Position numbers and translations under genes: made by a program
In this document: positions 13,944 to 25,574 of the stretch, piece after piece
Layout of the letters: each line of letters begins with the position of its first letter
How positions within the stretch are numbered: position 1 is the stretch's first letter
Source: Siniperca chuatsi
Lineage: Eukaryota; Chordata; Actinopteri; Centrarchiformes; Sinipercidae
Length of the DNA: 64,000 nt
Direction: 5' to 3'
Assembly: GCF_020085105.1 (NCBI RefSeq)
Contig: NC_058053.1
Span: 18,064,388-18,128,387 of the forward strand
Notes under the pieces: generated by a model
Database searches by the model: none
What the model was told of the DNA's origin: nothing
What the model saw: only the letters and a program-made list of their open reading frames with translations

Positions 13944-15140
13944 AACATCACCATTATTTGACGTGCCATTTGGAGGAACGACTGACAATTATCATACCCT
14001 CTGTAACCTTTTAAGTGCCACATGAATCCCTCTGTGTGAGTTGAGTTTACACTTTAAATCTCATTTTTCATGCATCCATCTCAACTCCGTTTTCTACCAC
14101 TGTCTATTACTCCTAGATGAAGCAAATGTGTCCTTAATTTTAGATCTATTCTGGCTGCAAACATGCATAGTGTTTCACTTGTGTTGTGTAGAAACATTGC
14201 AGAGGTGGTGCTCAACTGTGTCATCAGCCAACATCCTAACCTTTCATCCTGCAGCCTTTAATACAAATAAAAACCCATGGACACCAACATTACTTCTTTA
14301 GTTTTGGAGACTGTCCACTTATATGCTGCATTACTGATCACAAGGAGCCATGCATTTAAATTGATTGTATTTAGTATATCTTTGGCATGGATGTGTGCAT
14401 GTGCGGAGCCTCAGATGAGGTGTAACAGTAATTCGGGGGGGTACAGGGTTTTTTCTGAAACCCCTCATAGTTTTACGGCTGCAAGCGATCAGCTTTTTTA
14501 CTTCTTGATAAGAGCTTTATCATTAATACGCGCTGCTTCTGTGACGTATTTGTGCTTGACGAGACGTGAATCTCCACACATGTTAAAGAGGCTGTTCGAT
14601 CACCAAACACGTCACTGTAAAGCACGGACATCTCCGAGCGTAATGTTTTTGCACGTTTACATAAAGGATTTTAAGTGGCTTTAGTTGAGCAGCAGCAGCT
14701 GTAGTGATGTGAAATGCTTTTTGTTTGGATGTATTTGCATTTTTCTAACTCATGCTTGTTACATCTGTCAGCTATGCATCTGTATGTCTCATTAGTTAGA
14801 ATATTTACACCCAAGTGTGCACACATAAATTGATTATATATAATTGAAAAATGTTTGGAATTGTAACAAGTATTTTTGCTTATTTTCAACCTTTGATGTA
14901 TAATTGTGTGTGTGAGAGAATGTCAGTGTTGTTTGTTTTTGCACTAACTCCTTTTTGCAATGTATCTGCAGAGGGATGACAGCCTCGAGTATGCGCCTAA
15001 TGTTTGTAGAAATAAGACAAGAAACCTTTGAAGCCAAAAATATATATATATATGAAAAACTTATTGTACACACCGAACATTCTCATACAGAGCAAGATAA
15101 AAAGGAATTTAAAAGATAAAACCCTAAAATCTTAATAAAT
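13944..15140 (+). other. XK: Probable XK 3'UTR
   Basis: AT-rich sequence after the XK stop with candidate AATAAA signals at 14266-14271 and 15134-15139. No repeat family recognised. Open frames at 14041-14301 and 14277-14684 have no recognisable product. XK mRNAs have long 3'UTRs in other vertebrates, so the distal signal is plausible. Confidence 0.5.
15134..15139 (+). terminator. Candidate distal poly(A) signal of XK
   Basis: AATAAA in AT-rich sequence 1.2 kb after the stop; a second AATAAA lies at 14266-14271. Which one is used cannot be decided from sequence. Confidence 0.3.
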
Positions 15141-16503
15141 TTATATTTATATGTGAAAATTGTCAGAAGTTGTATTTTTAGCTGAGAAGCAGTTACTACC
15201 CACTGTTCTGCGCTGACCTCCAGTGGACGAACACTACAACTGCATAATAGTAACATTTTCCTTCATGACAGTCTACTTAACAAATCCCATTCTGGTTTAT
15301 AGAGATCAAACACTGTGGATTGTTAAATACATTTAATGACTGTACTGTTGACGTTCCGACATTTTAATTTACTGAACAGCCTCCATAAACTCAACACAGA
15401 AGAATCCAGGATTTCTACAGAGAAAGTCTAAGAAAAGTGCATTAGTCGTTGGGACCATTAAACAACTCCATCCTGGAAACACACTCTCATATGTGCACAG
15501 TTACAGATACAGACCAATGTAAAACATTAAAATATTAATGCATACAAGGAAAGACACTTTATACAAGTACTCGGGTATCTACTTAAACACAACAGTCAGA
15601 CTTGTCTTAACTACCAAACTTTTAACTACAGCAACAGTTCAGTCAGTTTTATTTGGTAATGTACTGAAGGAGACAAAACAAGATTAAGAGTCTACAGCCA
15701 TACTAGCAGCTCTGTGAAGCTGTACTGCAGTGCTTAGAGCTAAATGCTAACATCTGTGTGCTAACATGCCTACAATGATAATGTTAACGTGCTGATGTTT
15801 AGCAGGTATAATGTTGACCATGTTCACCATCTTGATTTAGCGTGTTAGCATGCTGACATTTGCTAATTAGCACTAAACGTAAGTTCAGCTAACGCTGATG
15901 GGAATGTCGTTAGTTCTGCAGGTATTTGGTCATAAATCAAAGTATTGGAAAAATTGGAATGTTGACCTGATGGTGGCGCTAGAGGAAAAGTCAGAGGATC
16001 ACCAAAGTTATTACAATTCATCCTGAGGGGGGCATGAATGTGTGTAGCAAATTTTATGGCAATCCATCCAATAGTTGTTGAGATATTTCAGTAGTGGACC
16101 GACAGACCGACATCCCCAGAGCCTTGCTGTAGCATGACTAAAAAATAATCAAGTTCTACATTATGCACAGATTACAACATTTGGGACAACATATGGAGAG
16201 AAAATACTTAGTGTTCTCAACATGAGCATGTGATGTTTGAAGTGTAATTTCTTTACAAAGTCCTGCTTCAGAGTTGCATTCTGACCTTGGTCCCTAACAA
16301 AGCAGCATTTTCTCACAGTCACACCAACGCAGACAGTCGACTCTCAAAACCACAACCTGTATCCTGACGTTATATTGTTCAAGCCTGTGGGGAGAGAGAA
16401 GCTACTTGTACATGAACTTCTAACAGAGGGTATCATGAGAGGATCTTCATGGCTTCACAGAGACATGACGGTGTTAGGAGAGGGTGCAGCTTGGTTGCTG
16501 CTG
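15141..16503 (-). other. XK-DYNLT3 convergent interval, including probable DYNLT3 3'UTR
   Basis: Holds the downstream side of both convergent genes. TTTATT at 15648-15653 is an AATAAA on the minus strand and could end DYNLT3. A family A repeat fills 15690-16140. No trace of CYBB, the gene found here in human. Confidence 0.5.
15690..16140 (+). repeat. Dispersed repeat family A copy
   Basis: A fairly complete copy of the commonest repeat in the window. Landmarks in order: GAGCTAAATGCTAACATC, GTGCTGATGTTTAGCAGG, CATTTGCTAATTAGCAC, TTGACCTGATGGTGGCGC, ATGGCAATCCATCCAATAG, TTGTTGAGATATTTC. Taken as the reference (+) orientation. Confidence 0.85.
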
Positions 16504-19500
16504 TCACAGAGGCACAGCGACAGCAAACACACTGACCACACAGTACATGGTGCGATTCTCCCACCTGACGGTGCAGCTCCCTGAAAGAGACAAACAAGCA
16601 GGAGAAATTACACAGCAGTCTAATATTTCTTATCTTTCTCTGGTGAAAAGTTCTAGAGATATTATTCATAAAGCATGTTTCTCGACAATTTCAACACAAA
16701 ATAACTCAAACCAAGCAATTAGAGCTGGAACCATTAATCTATTAGTTGATTGTCAGAAAATTGATCAACAAATATTATACACTACTACCGCATAGTAAAC
16801 TATTAATAATTGATTAATTGTTTAAGTCATTTATCAGGCAAAAAATCCAAACATTTGCTAATTCCAGCTCCTGAAACCTGACGATTTGCTGCTTTTCTCT
16901 CTCTTTTTTTTATGTCATTGTAAGTTTTGAGTTTTGGACATGACTTTGGGCGCTGGGTAACTGTGATGAGCAACAGTAGTAATAAAAACTAATCGATTAA
17001 TCGAAAAAATAATTGACAGATAAATCAAAAATTAAAATAATCATTGGTTTTACCAGAAATGCTGGTAGGGCAGAGGACACTAATCTGGAGACATTTAAGA
17101 AAATCTTATATCAGACGTGTGCTTGGATGTAGTTTATAAAGTGCATATACAATATATACCATTTCAAAGAACTAAACATGTAAAACACTACAATTTCTGA
17201 CCATCATTAAGATTCATGTTACCCAGCAGAAAAATTGCATATAGTCCAGTGATATCCAGTATAAAACTGTACAAAATGAAACATCACGTAGGAGTTGAAC
17301 TGCATAGTTTAGCAAGACCGTGTCCGTTTGTCACTTTCAAAAACTACAATTTTATTTTAAATGAGATTTAAAAATAAGCCACTGATCCAATATTGGCATT
17401 ATTATGTCTCTTAGCTGATACAAATTATTTAGTGTTTATAGTCAGTAGTTTAAGTTTGTATTCTTGATCAAACACTATCAATGCTCAACACTTTTTGAGG
17501 TATGAACACCAACTGGATGCACAGCTGTTTTAAAGATGCGTCCCCTGTTTCGACCAAGCGTGATCATATACTGTAGTCGAGAATATAAACAGTTAGTCAA
17601 GTGATATAATATCGATAAGTCCTGTAAGTTTATATCTTTGATTTTGATGTTGATTATTTTGTTCTCTTTTTGTAGACACATCAGCCAGGTCTGTCAAACA
17701 CACTTCCCCCTACCTACTGGGTTTAGAGCCTGACATAAATGATGAGAGACAATATTTAAAATTGTTCTTAAAGCTTTATTCTAATTAAAATAAAATTAGA
17801 AAACTGTCAAGTACCACACACTGGCACTGAATGTCTGGTCAGATTCATAATCTTGTTCACTTATTTTTCAATCAGATAGTTCCTGATTTAAATGATAATT
17901 TAGCAAATTTAAGAGAATTTTATTTAGGAAAAGTACTTGTACGAGTGCTTGTGTTTAGACAAGATTTAACATTTGAGAATTTTGGCTTATCTTATTAAAT
18001 GAAAAAAGGTTTCTAGACAAACACAACACCGTAAGATATTGTAAAAAGTATTGTTTCGGTATCTGTACTGAAACCTGGGTATCATATTAACACTGTTATC
18101 AAACGATTTCAAATAATGACACCAAGTCGTCGCTCACCATCAGTGGCAGTGTCCCAGTAGCAGGAGTTGGCTGTGTGGAGACCTGCGCCGCTCTTCTGCA
18201 TGATCGTACAGTTTACTGCAAAACATCAGAGAGCAGTGTTACTCAGTCACATGTTTGTGAGTCACATATAAGCTCTACATGTCAACATTATTAACTCATG
18301 TTATTGTATACGATGGGCAGTTAGCTCACCTATGTATTTGAACGGCCGTCCCTGTTTCACCAGGTGAGTCAGAGAGTGCTCCACTATACTGGCCGTCCAC
18401 TGGTTCACTTTACTCTGATTATAATCTGTTCCACCAATAACACCTTCAATACACTGAGACAAAAACCACACACAGAGAAAGTCATGTGCACATGTCATCA
18501 CATCAAAGAGTGGATTTATAATAAAAAAAATGCAGGTTATTAATGTTTCCAGGGATGGAAAGGTACCTCTTTAACTGAGATACTGGCCTCATCTGCATTG
18601 AAGACAACCTGCAGTGAAATTTAAACAAAGGAAAAACGTGGTTAGTTGGTGGCATCTGTGTTGTTTTCTTTCCTTTTTTTGAATGAAGAAACCACCTTAT
18701 AGACTGATCTTTTATATATAAAAGTTAATCTGTGCACGACACATTTGAAAAGGCAAAGTTTAATGATTCCACGTAGTTTACATCCATGGGTCTGACATAT
18801 GGTGCATAAGACGATTCCAATATCTCAAAAGTAAATATTGTGCATTAAAGTTAAACTGCATAATAAAATTTCATCAAATGACCAACTAATCCAAGCAGCA
18901 GCTTGACCACAGGTTGGGGGAAATTAAATTTAAATCACAAAAACTTTTATTTTGTGGCACTAAGATTATCCCAGTAGGCTACTACACATCCCATCCACAG
19001 TTTAGAGCGATAGACAGCAAATGCAGCAGATGTCTCCTGTCATTTTAAGACATTTAAAATGAGTCTGATTTTATGTTTTACTCGAGTACTTCTATTTAAT
19101 GATACTCATAAAATCAACATCACCAGAATTCAAACGGAAGTACTTTTTACTCCGCTACATTTATTTGACAACCCAAGTTAATAGTTACTTTGCAGATTAC
19201 CATCTTAAAAACTATATTGTACATATAAAATACTATTCAGTGTTATATAGTACATTAAACTACCTAACAGAATATAAAAACATTTGTTAGTGCAACTCAA
19301 CCAGCTGCAACACTAAACAATTGCTTATATGTTAATGCATGAGTCCAGTAATATAATATGTAATAATGTAACACAGTCAGGGGCCATTCTGCATAATGAC
19401 TACTTTTACTTTTGATACTTTAAGTAAATTTTTTGATGATAAACATTTTGAATGCAGGACTTTTACTTGTAATGGAGTATTTTGTATCTCTTAAGTATCT

Positions 19501-20316
19501 GATCTGAGTACTTCTGCCACCACCGCTTTACAGAAATTAATTTCATTATTGATCCATCAGTGGTGGAATGTAACTGAGTACTCAAGTACTGTACTTAAGT
19601 ACAAATTTGAGGTACTTGTTCTTGTGTCTTTTCATTTCAGAAGGAAATATTGTACTTTCTACTACGTACATTTATTTTGACAGCTTTAGTTACTTTACAA
19701 ATTAAGATTTAAAATAGGATGTTTTGTTATAAATTAAACTACCCAACAGTAGTGTTCTGCTGAAACGATTAGTCAATGAATCAATTAATCGATTGACAGA
19801 AAATAAATTGGCGACTGTTAAAAAAACATTTCATGGTTTTAACTTCACAAATGTGAGGATTTTATTTTAATAGTTTCAATTTAAATAATTCTGAATTTAG
19901 ACAAAGCTAATCATTGTGAAGGTGCCACTTTGGGCTCTGGGTAGTTGTGATAACATTTCTCGCTATTTCCTGAATTTTTACGTTTTCCTGATTATACTTA
20001 CATGCTTTTACTCAAGTAACATTTTCTATGCAGGACAGAGTATTTTTACAGTGTGGTATTAGTACTTTTACTTAAGTAAAGAATCTAAATACTTGCTGTT
20101 TCTGACGTTAATACTCGTCTAATATTATTAATATAATGACTGTGACCACACCCCGATGGAAACACCGTTAGCTTCAGCTAGCTGGCTAAGCTAGCTGATT
20201 TAGCTAACGCTAGCTAACCAACGCGTCTTTGCAGTGTTAACTGCGGTGCTTTCGATAGTTACATTAAATGCAATTCAAACTATCTTTACCTCATCTCCAG
20301 AGTTATATTCCTCCAT
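16504..20316 (-). CDS. DYNLT3: Dynein light chain Tctex-type 3
   Basis: Five exons on the minus strand, in transcript order: 20316-20290, 18608-18567, 18453-18330, 18215-18138 and 16580-16504 (TGA at 16506-16504). Phases match at every junction and give 115 residues; human DYNLT3 has 116. The protein starts MEEYNSGDE and carries the Tctex1-family blocks [45 protein letters not shown] and [10 protein letters not shown]. It is a light chain of cytoplasmic dynein that binds the intermediate chain as a dimer and links cargo; human DYNLT3 also binds the checkpoint protein BUB3. All donors and acceptors are GT-AG. It converges on XK and is head to head with SYTL5, as in human. No oddities in the coding sequence. 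Confidence 0.96.
16581..18137 (-). other. DYNLT3: DYNLT3 last intron
   Basis: 1.56-kb AT-rich intron between the last two coding exons. A family C repeat occupies 16715-17060; nothing else recognised. Confidence 0.85.
16715..17060 (+). repeat. Dispersed repeat family C copy
   Basis: Near-complete copy: opens ATTAGAGCTGGAACCATTAA, then TTGTTTAAGTCATTTATCAG, GCTCCTGAAACCTGACG, GTTTTGGACATGACTTTGGG, and closes with AATCGATTAATCG. The two ends are partly inverted copies. Confidence 0.75.
19070..19526 (-). repeat. hAT-like MITE (family D) copy
   Basis: Reverse-orientation copy ending in the decayed terminal motif ACTTCTGCCACCACCG. Internal blocks are CAGGACTTTTACTTGTAATG and GGCCATTCTGCATAATG. 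Noncoding. Confidence 0.65.
19558..20110 (-). repeat. hAT-like MITE (family D) copy with nested repeat
   Basis: Starts CAGTGGTGGAATGTAACTGA, the terminal inverted repeat of the family, and resumes at about 20000 with CATGCTTTTACTCAAGTAAC. A family C copy at 19745-20000 interrupts it. The far terminus is lost. Confidence 0.65.
19745..20000 (+). repeat. Family C repeat nested in a family D copy
   Basis: GAAACGATTAGTCAATGAATC start, TTTGGGCTCTGGGTAG core, and loss of the closing end. It lies inside 19558-20110, so it is the younger insertion there. Confidence 0.6.
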
Positions 20317-21540
20317 CGTTAGTGACACTGATACAGCGGTCTCTTGTCTTTATTATCACCGGTGTCTGTCTACTGTTCAGTTATTGTTCCTGTTTACTTC
20401 CTGGTGTTCAGAGACAAGGAGCACAGAAAAGACACTCCTGAAGCTTTTGACTGTGTTGTTATGTCGCCTCCCTGTGGCTGAGTTCAGACACTACAACACC
20501 AGACCAGCGTCAACAATAGAGGGCGTCTCATCTATCTGAAAAATACTGTAAATCTCTGTCTTTATTTCTCAGGCTGAAGCGTCAGAGGTCCTCACAAGTT
20601 TATAAAACAAATACAGTTCAAATAAAATGGCAATAAATTGAACTCTCCTCTGTATAAAATCTAATTATGGGCTGGGCTCAGACTTCCACTGTAATCACAT
20701 GAGTGAAAAGGATGTTCTTATATTTGGAAACAGGAAATTTACTGTCTAAATTGGTAATATTGTTAATACAAAGCAAGTCATTCATTCAAATTCTCTTGAG
20801 ATGGTTTCTGGACAATGTTAGCGGAAAACATTTTTAAACATTTAACATACAAAAAAGCACATGTTAAATTCATGTTGAAAAATTAAAACAACACATGAGT
20901 GAAATACTGTTTCATTTCATTGTTGACAAACCTCGTGTGCCTATAGACTACGTTAATTTGTGTTGTTTCACATGTAATCATGTTACATTCCGCGCGTGAA
21001 ATGTCTAAAAAACATGTTTTGCAACTTGTGCTTTTGTGCAAATGTTGAGTTCCTGTTATGATGTAATGCAATGGGATTTATTTATGTCATTTTTTATTTC
21101 ATTTCTTATTTATTTAACATGGACAGTGCACATTAATAACAGCTTAAAACCACGTATTAAAACATGACATAGGCGTGCAGAGTAATAAGAAAAAGGGAAA
21201 TATAATGTTAGCAAAGAAAAAGCCATGTTTGCCCAAGATGACCAACCCATTTATTTTAGCTACATGCAGCACTATTAAATAAACTGCTCCTCTGGCCATA
21301 ACCACCACAGAAATACAGACTCCCAGAGGATCTCAGCAGGGAAATCCATAACACATAATGTACCACCAGTGACAATAAGGAGTTTCCCTGCGCCTATCTA
21401 CAGCCCAGCGCTGCAGTGTGTGAAATACACTTAATGACCCAGTTTAATTGGTGTATTTCATAAAAACAACAGGGGTCTGAGTTTGTGCAAAAACAACTGT
21501 CGCATTGTCAGAAATAAGCCTTTTTGTGAGGATTGCATGC
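20317..21540. promoter_or_regulatory. DYNLT3-SYTL5 head-to-head intergenic region
   Basis: About 1.2 kb between the divergent starts of DYNLT3 (minus) and SYTL5 (plus). Sequence near 20320-20480 should contain the DYNLT3 5'UTR and promoter. 21080-21300 looks like a dispersed repeat (TTATTTATTTAACATGGACA start). No TATA box or clear CpG island on the DYNLT3 side, so shared control is only possible. Confidence 0.45.

Positions 21541-21585
<45 letters not shown>
21541..21585 (+). repeat. (CT)10(CA)12 compound microsatellite
   Basis: Ten CT units then about twelve CA units, directly upstream of the probable SYTL5 first exon. Confidence 0.95.
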
Positions 21586-21589
21586 CACG

Positions 21590-21748
21590 CCCCCTCCTGT
21601 CGGGAACACCCTGGCTGTGGATTTCTGCCTTCAGACGGTGCCGGGGCGCACCGAAACACTCACGCACGGTACCTGATCCCCGGACTGACTCTCCAGCCTG
21701 CCGTGCTCCACTGCCGGCTCCTCGCCGCTGTCCGCAGCCTCCCTCCAG
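21590..21748 (+). other. SYTL5: Probable noncoding first exon of SYTL5
   Basis: A GC- and CpG-rich block (GGTGCCGGGGCGCACC, CACGCACGG) ends with a strong donor, CCCTCCAG/GTAAGAC, at 21748/21749. It lies upstream of the first SYTL5 coding exon on the same strand and downstream of divergent DYNLT3, where the human gene has its 5' end. The left boundary (start site) is unknown. Identification is by context and donor only. Confidence 0.55.
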
Positions 21749-21871
21749 GTAAGACACCTCGGCTCTGCAGGTCAACCAAACACCACCGTGTTTCCTCTGA
21801 CATATGGCACAGCCGGCCGCTGCCGCTTGTCTCCAGTTAATGATGTTTTTATTTGTGTCTTTTCCTTGTTT

Positions 21872-21909
21872 TGTGTGTGTGTGTGTGTGTGTGTGTGAAT
21901 GGGGGGGGG
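21872..21909 (+). repeat. (GT)n microsatellite with poly-G
   Basis: Thirteen GT units, a short break, then nine G residues, just inside intron 1. Confidence 0.9.
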
Positions 21910-22699
21910 TCTGTCTGTCCACCATCACGACCACGACCTCGGAGGATTAGTCACACATCAGTGGGACCAGACACTTCCCGGATAAAGTTAGGCGCGTTTG
22001 TGCAGGTGCAATGCAGCAAAAAAGCTAATTTTCTATTTGCCTCCGCTGGTTTCGACGGTAGATTAACCTGCAGTCAACTCAGGTGAGAATATGTTGCTTT
22101 CGTTAACTTGCTCCAACAGCCCAACTAGGTATATGAAGCACATCATGCCATGATATGGAGGGCAGTTTGACGACGAAGGCAGTGGTTTAGATCAGGTGGG
22201 TTTGATGTGACATTACCTTTCAAAGTGACTTGCGAGAAGCCACTTTAGTGGTCCTATAATATGTCTGTACAGTTGATAATTAATGATGACCTTGTCTGTG
22301 GTGGTTTCACCAGGATATCCTCAGGGAAGACCTGGTGTTACTGAAAAGGTAACACCAGGATAGTCTGCTGCTGAGTGTCTGCAGGGCTGGCTGGTTATCA
22401 GGGCTCAGTATAAAGGACTTCTTATGTATAGGTGTATAGTTTATAGTATAAAGGTGTAAGGTAGCCTACACTGGCTGCTCTGATGAAGCAGCCTGCTGAG
22501 CTCAGAGGTGGGGGTTTTCTTTGCCTCACATTAGTCGGTGTTATGCTTGTGTTTGATGCTGCCACTCACAGGCACTTTTGGGGAAAACAAGTGTGAGATC
22601 CAGTTGTGGTTTAAGACAAAAGAAATGGGAAGATGGTCAGATGTTGTCAGCAGATTCAGAAAGTCCTGACAGGAAGGTTTGAGTCTGGGACACCGTGAA

Positions 22700-22860
22700 T
22701 ACATGATGCATGTAGGCTGTATAAAACAACCAGAGTTACTTTGCAGATTAAGACTTTAAAAATACTGAGCATATACAATAGTTATATAGTAGGCCTACAT
22801 TAAACTACCCAACAGTATATTAAAAAAACGTTTAAGTTAGTACAACCAGCTGCAACATTA
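22700..22860 (-). repeat. Family D (hAT-like MITE) internal fragment
   Basis: Shares GTTACTTTGCAGATTA, ACATTAAACTACCCAACAG and CAACCAGCTGCAACATTAAA with the copy at 19070-19526. Neither terminus is present. Confidence 0.5.
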
Positions 22861-22864
22861 AAAT

Positions 22865-23110
22865 GTTTAGGCTGCAGCTAATGATTATAACTCATTATGG
22901 ATGGATTTTTTTGATGAATGCTTAATGGTTTGGTCTATAAAATGTCAGAAAACAGTGGAAAGAGCCTTTCACATGGCTAAACAGTCTGAAACTGAAACAT
23001 ATTTGGTTTATAATCAAATAAAACAAAAGCAGTAAAAAAAAAGAGAAGTTTAGGAGCAAAGGGGATGTTTGACAAACAACTTAAAGATTAATCGATTCTC
23101 AATGTAGCCA
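22865..23110 (+). repeat. Family C repeat copy
   Basis: AGGCTGCAGCTAATGATTAT start, TGGTCTATAAAATGTCAGAA block, AAAGATTAATCGATTCTC end. A second decayed copy in opposite orientation follows at about 23430-23635. Confidence 0.5.
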
Positions 23111-23405
23111 TAGCTAGCGTTAGCTAAAACTAAATTTAAATACTGATTTTACGCTAGCTGTTACCTGTAATTGAAAATAATCAGTTTTAATAAATCAACA
23201 TCTTGGTAATTGAGTTCATTATCGCACATAACTAAATGAAGCAGTGGCTAAATCCGGTCATGAAGGAGAAAAAACCAGACAGCTAAACTCCTGCTAACGG
23301 TTGCTAGCTTAGCGGAGTAACTGCCATCTTAGATTTTGACTCTGGTGAAGGTCATGAGATTTGGTGTGTTTAAGCTACCTACATCAAATATTTAAATGTA
23401 TTAAA
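23100..23405 (+). repeat. Direct repeat G, copy 1
   Basis: Roughly 300 bases repeated at 25808-26125 in the same orientation. Shared words include GGCTAAATCCGGTCATGAAG, GATTTTACGCTAGCTGTTA and GATTTGGTGTGTTTAAGCTA. No coding sequence. Confidence 0.75.
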
Positions 23406-23634
23406 TAGTAGAATGTAATAATTTTGAATAATTTTCTAATGATTAACAATTTGATTTAGCAAATAGGCTAATCCTTTCAGCTCTAAATCAAGTTAATCAT
23501 TAATGTCAGAAAATAAATGACCACCAGTTCAAAGATTTTCTATTTACACTGATACAAATGAGAGAAAATCGTCACATTTAAGAAGCTGAAACTTCTCAAA
23601 CCTCATTTTTGCTTGATAAATGACTTAAAGGAAT

Positions 23635-23750
23635 AGTTTTTGGGAAATGCTTTGCTTTGTTACAAACAGTTAGATGAAAAGATCAATACCACTCTTACGA
23701 TTGTCCAGCAACGATCTTCTCCTCTAACTCTCAGAAGCAAATAACTTAAT
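23635..23750 (-). repeat. Family T repeat fragment
   Basis: Starts AATAGTTTTTGGGAAATGCT and carries a GATCAATACCACTCTTA block shared with other T copies (1-175, 62028-62200). Confidence 0.45.
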
Positions 23751-24684
23751 TAGTAATTGGTCGGTTAATCGACTAAATTACATGTAATATATTTGGTGAA
23801 ATTCTGATGTTTTGAAGCTCAGATTTACCCCTTAGGTTAAAACACGTGGACTAATTAAACACCAGGCTTTAGTCTAATTTACTATAATTATTTGGCATCA
23901 AGTGTTACATTTTTATTGGCCAGTTTAAGCAGCCAATGTGGTCTGAAAATACAAAAGACCAATTCAAGTTACCAAAGTGTCTAATAAACCTGTCAGACAG
24001 AGTGGCTGCTGGCCAAACCGGCTACTTACACTGACAAAGTGGCCATAGACAATATTGAGCAAGTGTTTTCTGTCAGCCATTTATATAAACATTAGGTATG
24101 TGTGTTTAAGACCGGAGACAGCTGTAAATTAAAACAAAGCAGTCGTACTAATGAGTGAAAATAACACCCATGAGTTTATATATTATCAGTAGCTTCATTA
24201 TGAAGCTCTGTAAGTGGATGTAATATTAAAGTAAGCAGTCTCTTGAATGAGCTTTCTTTCTAGTGTCAACGACACCCAAAAAGACCTGACAAATTTAACA
24301 TTGCTGGGGGGGGTTTTCCACGAACACCAAGCCTTTCTGCCATACTATAATTTATCATAGTGATGCTTTCCTAAATTGGTTCATTTGGCTCTTATAAGCA
24401 GTAGCTGCAGTATCTGCTGAGGCTGTTTTATCATTGTCACAGGGAGAATGCCTCCCCAATGATAACCGAGCTTTCATACAGCTCACACACACACACACAC
24501 GAGGCTGGAGGGGAAATAAATGGGTGAATAAAAGGAGGAGAGAAGCCAGGGAATGTAGGGATTCCCTGATTTCTCTCCACGGAGGCAGCAGAGCTCATCC
24601 AGCGGAGCAGAAAGAAGCCCTGGGGAGTGCAGTCACACAGCATTAGAGGTCTGCGTCTGCAAGATCTGGCAAGACAGAATAGAA

Positions 24685-24975
24685 GTGTGTGTGTGTGTTT
24701 CATGTTCTTATATCCCGGTGGGGACTTTAACCTGAATGCACACTAACCTGTGGGGACTTGTGTCACAGAAATTGAGGTCCCCACAGGTAGAGACTGCTTT
24801 TTGAGGGTTAAGACTTGGTTTTAGGGTACAGGTTACACTTGGGTTAAGGTTAAGGTTAGGCATTTAGTTGTGATGGTTGAGGTTAGGGTAAAGGACTAGG
24901 GAAAGCATTATGTTAATGACTGTACTGTACTATACTGAAACAAACGTGTGTGTGTGAGCGTGCATGCAGGCACAT
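24685..24975 (+). repeat. GT-linked GGGGAC/TTAGGG-like dispersed repeat
   Basis: Flanked by GTGTGTGTGT on both sides; contains GTGGGGACTT twice, AGGTCCCCACAGG, and runs of GGTTAAGGTTAAGGTTAGG. Same style as the unit at 11068-11265. Confidence 0.55.
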
Positions 24976-25030
24976 GCGTTCACACGTCTCTATTGTTATG
25001 GCAGGCTTTTCTGTTGTAGCCTGTAACTGC

Positions 25031-25574
25031 CAATGGTGGAAAAAGTACTCAAATATTTTACTTAAGTAATAGTATCAATACCACAGTGTAGAAATACTCT
25101 GTTACATTAAAAGTCCTGCATTCAAAATCCTAGTGCCAAAAGTATAAGTAGTCATTATGCAAACTGGCCCATTTCAGAATTATGTATATTATAATACTGG
25201 AATATAATTATTGATGCATTAATGTGTAAATCACTTAAATGTTGTAAAGGTGGGGCTACTTACTATATATAGCCTACTGCTGGGTAGCTTGTCAATTTCC
25301 CCCAGGAGATCAATAAAGTCTTATCTTATCTTAATCTATAATAATACATCATCAGTTATTTGTTGGTTATATTTTGTATTATTAATCTGAATCTGCAAAG
25401 TAACTAGTAACTAAAGTTATCAGATAAATGCAGTGCAGTAGAAAGTACATTTGCCTCTGAATTGTAGTGAAGTAGAACTATAAAGTAGCAGAAAATCTAG
25501 TAAAGTTCAAGTACCTCAAAATTGTACTCAAGTACAGTATTTGAGTAAATGTACTTAGGTATATTCCACCACTG
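25031..25574 (+). mobile_element. Near-complete hAT-like MITE (family D) with 8-bp flanking duplication
   Basis: Begins CAATGGTGGAAAAAGTACTC and ends TTCCACCACTG, giving inverted ends. The flanks are GTAACTGC (25023-25030) and GTAACCAC (25575-25582), a match at 6 of 8 bases, which fits the 8-bp target duplication of hAT elements after decay. No transposase frame, so it is non-autonomous. A LINE-tail fragment at 25291-25335 interrupts it. Confidence 0.75.
25291..25335 (+). repeat. Very short LINE 3' tail nested in the MITE
   Basis: TCAATTTCCCCCAGGAGATC, then AATAAAGT and CTTAT repeats. This is the usual end of fish non-LTR elements, reduced to about 45 bases. Other family D copies read straight through this point (compare 35325-35345). 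Confidence 0.6.

Larger units (their letters stand above)
18609..20289 (-). other. DYNLT3: DYNLT3 intron 1
   Basis: 1.7-kb intron almost filled by two family D (hAT-like MITE) copies, one of them with a family C copy inside it. The part next to exon 1 (20150-20225) is a run of overlapping GCTAGCTAA/TTAGCTAGC words. Confidence 0.8.

Noticed and set aside
15690..16140. Regular GCTAAC/GTTAGC words resembling a CRISPR-like array
   Set aside because: Spacing is irregular, the unit is a dispersed repeat seen across the window, and the genome is eukaryotic.
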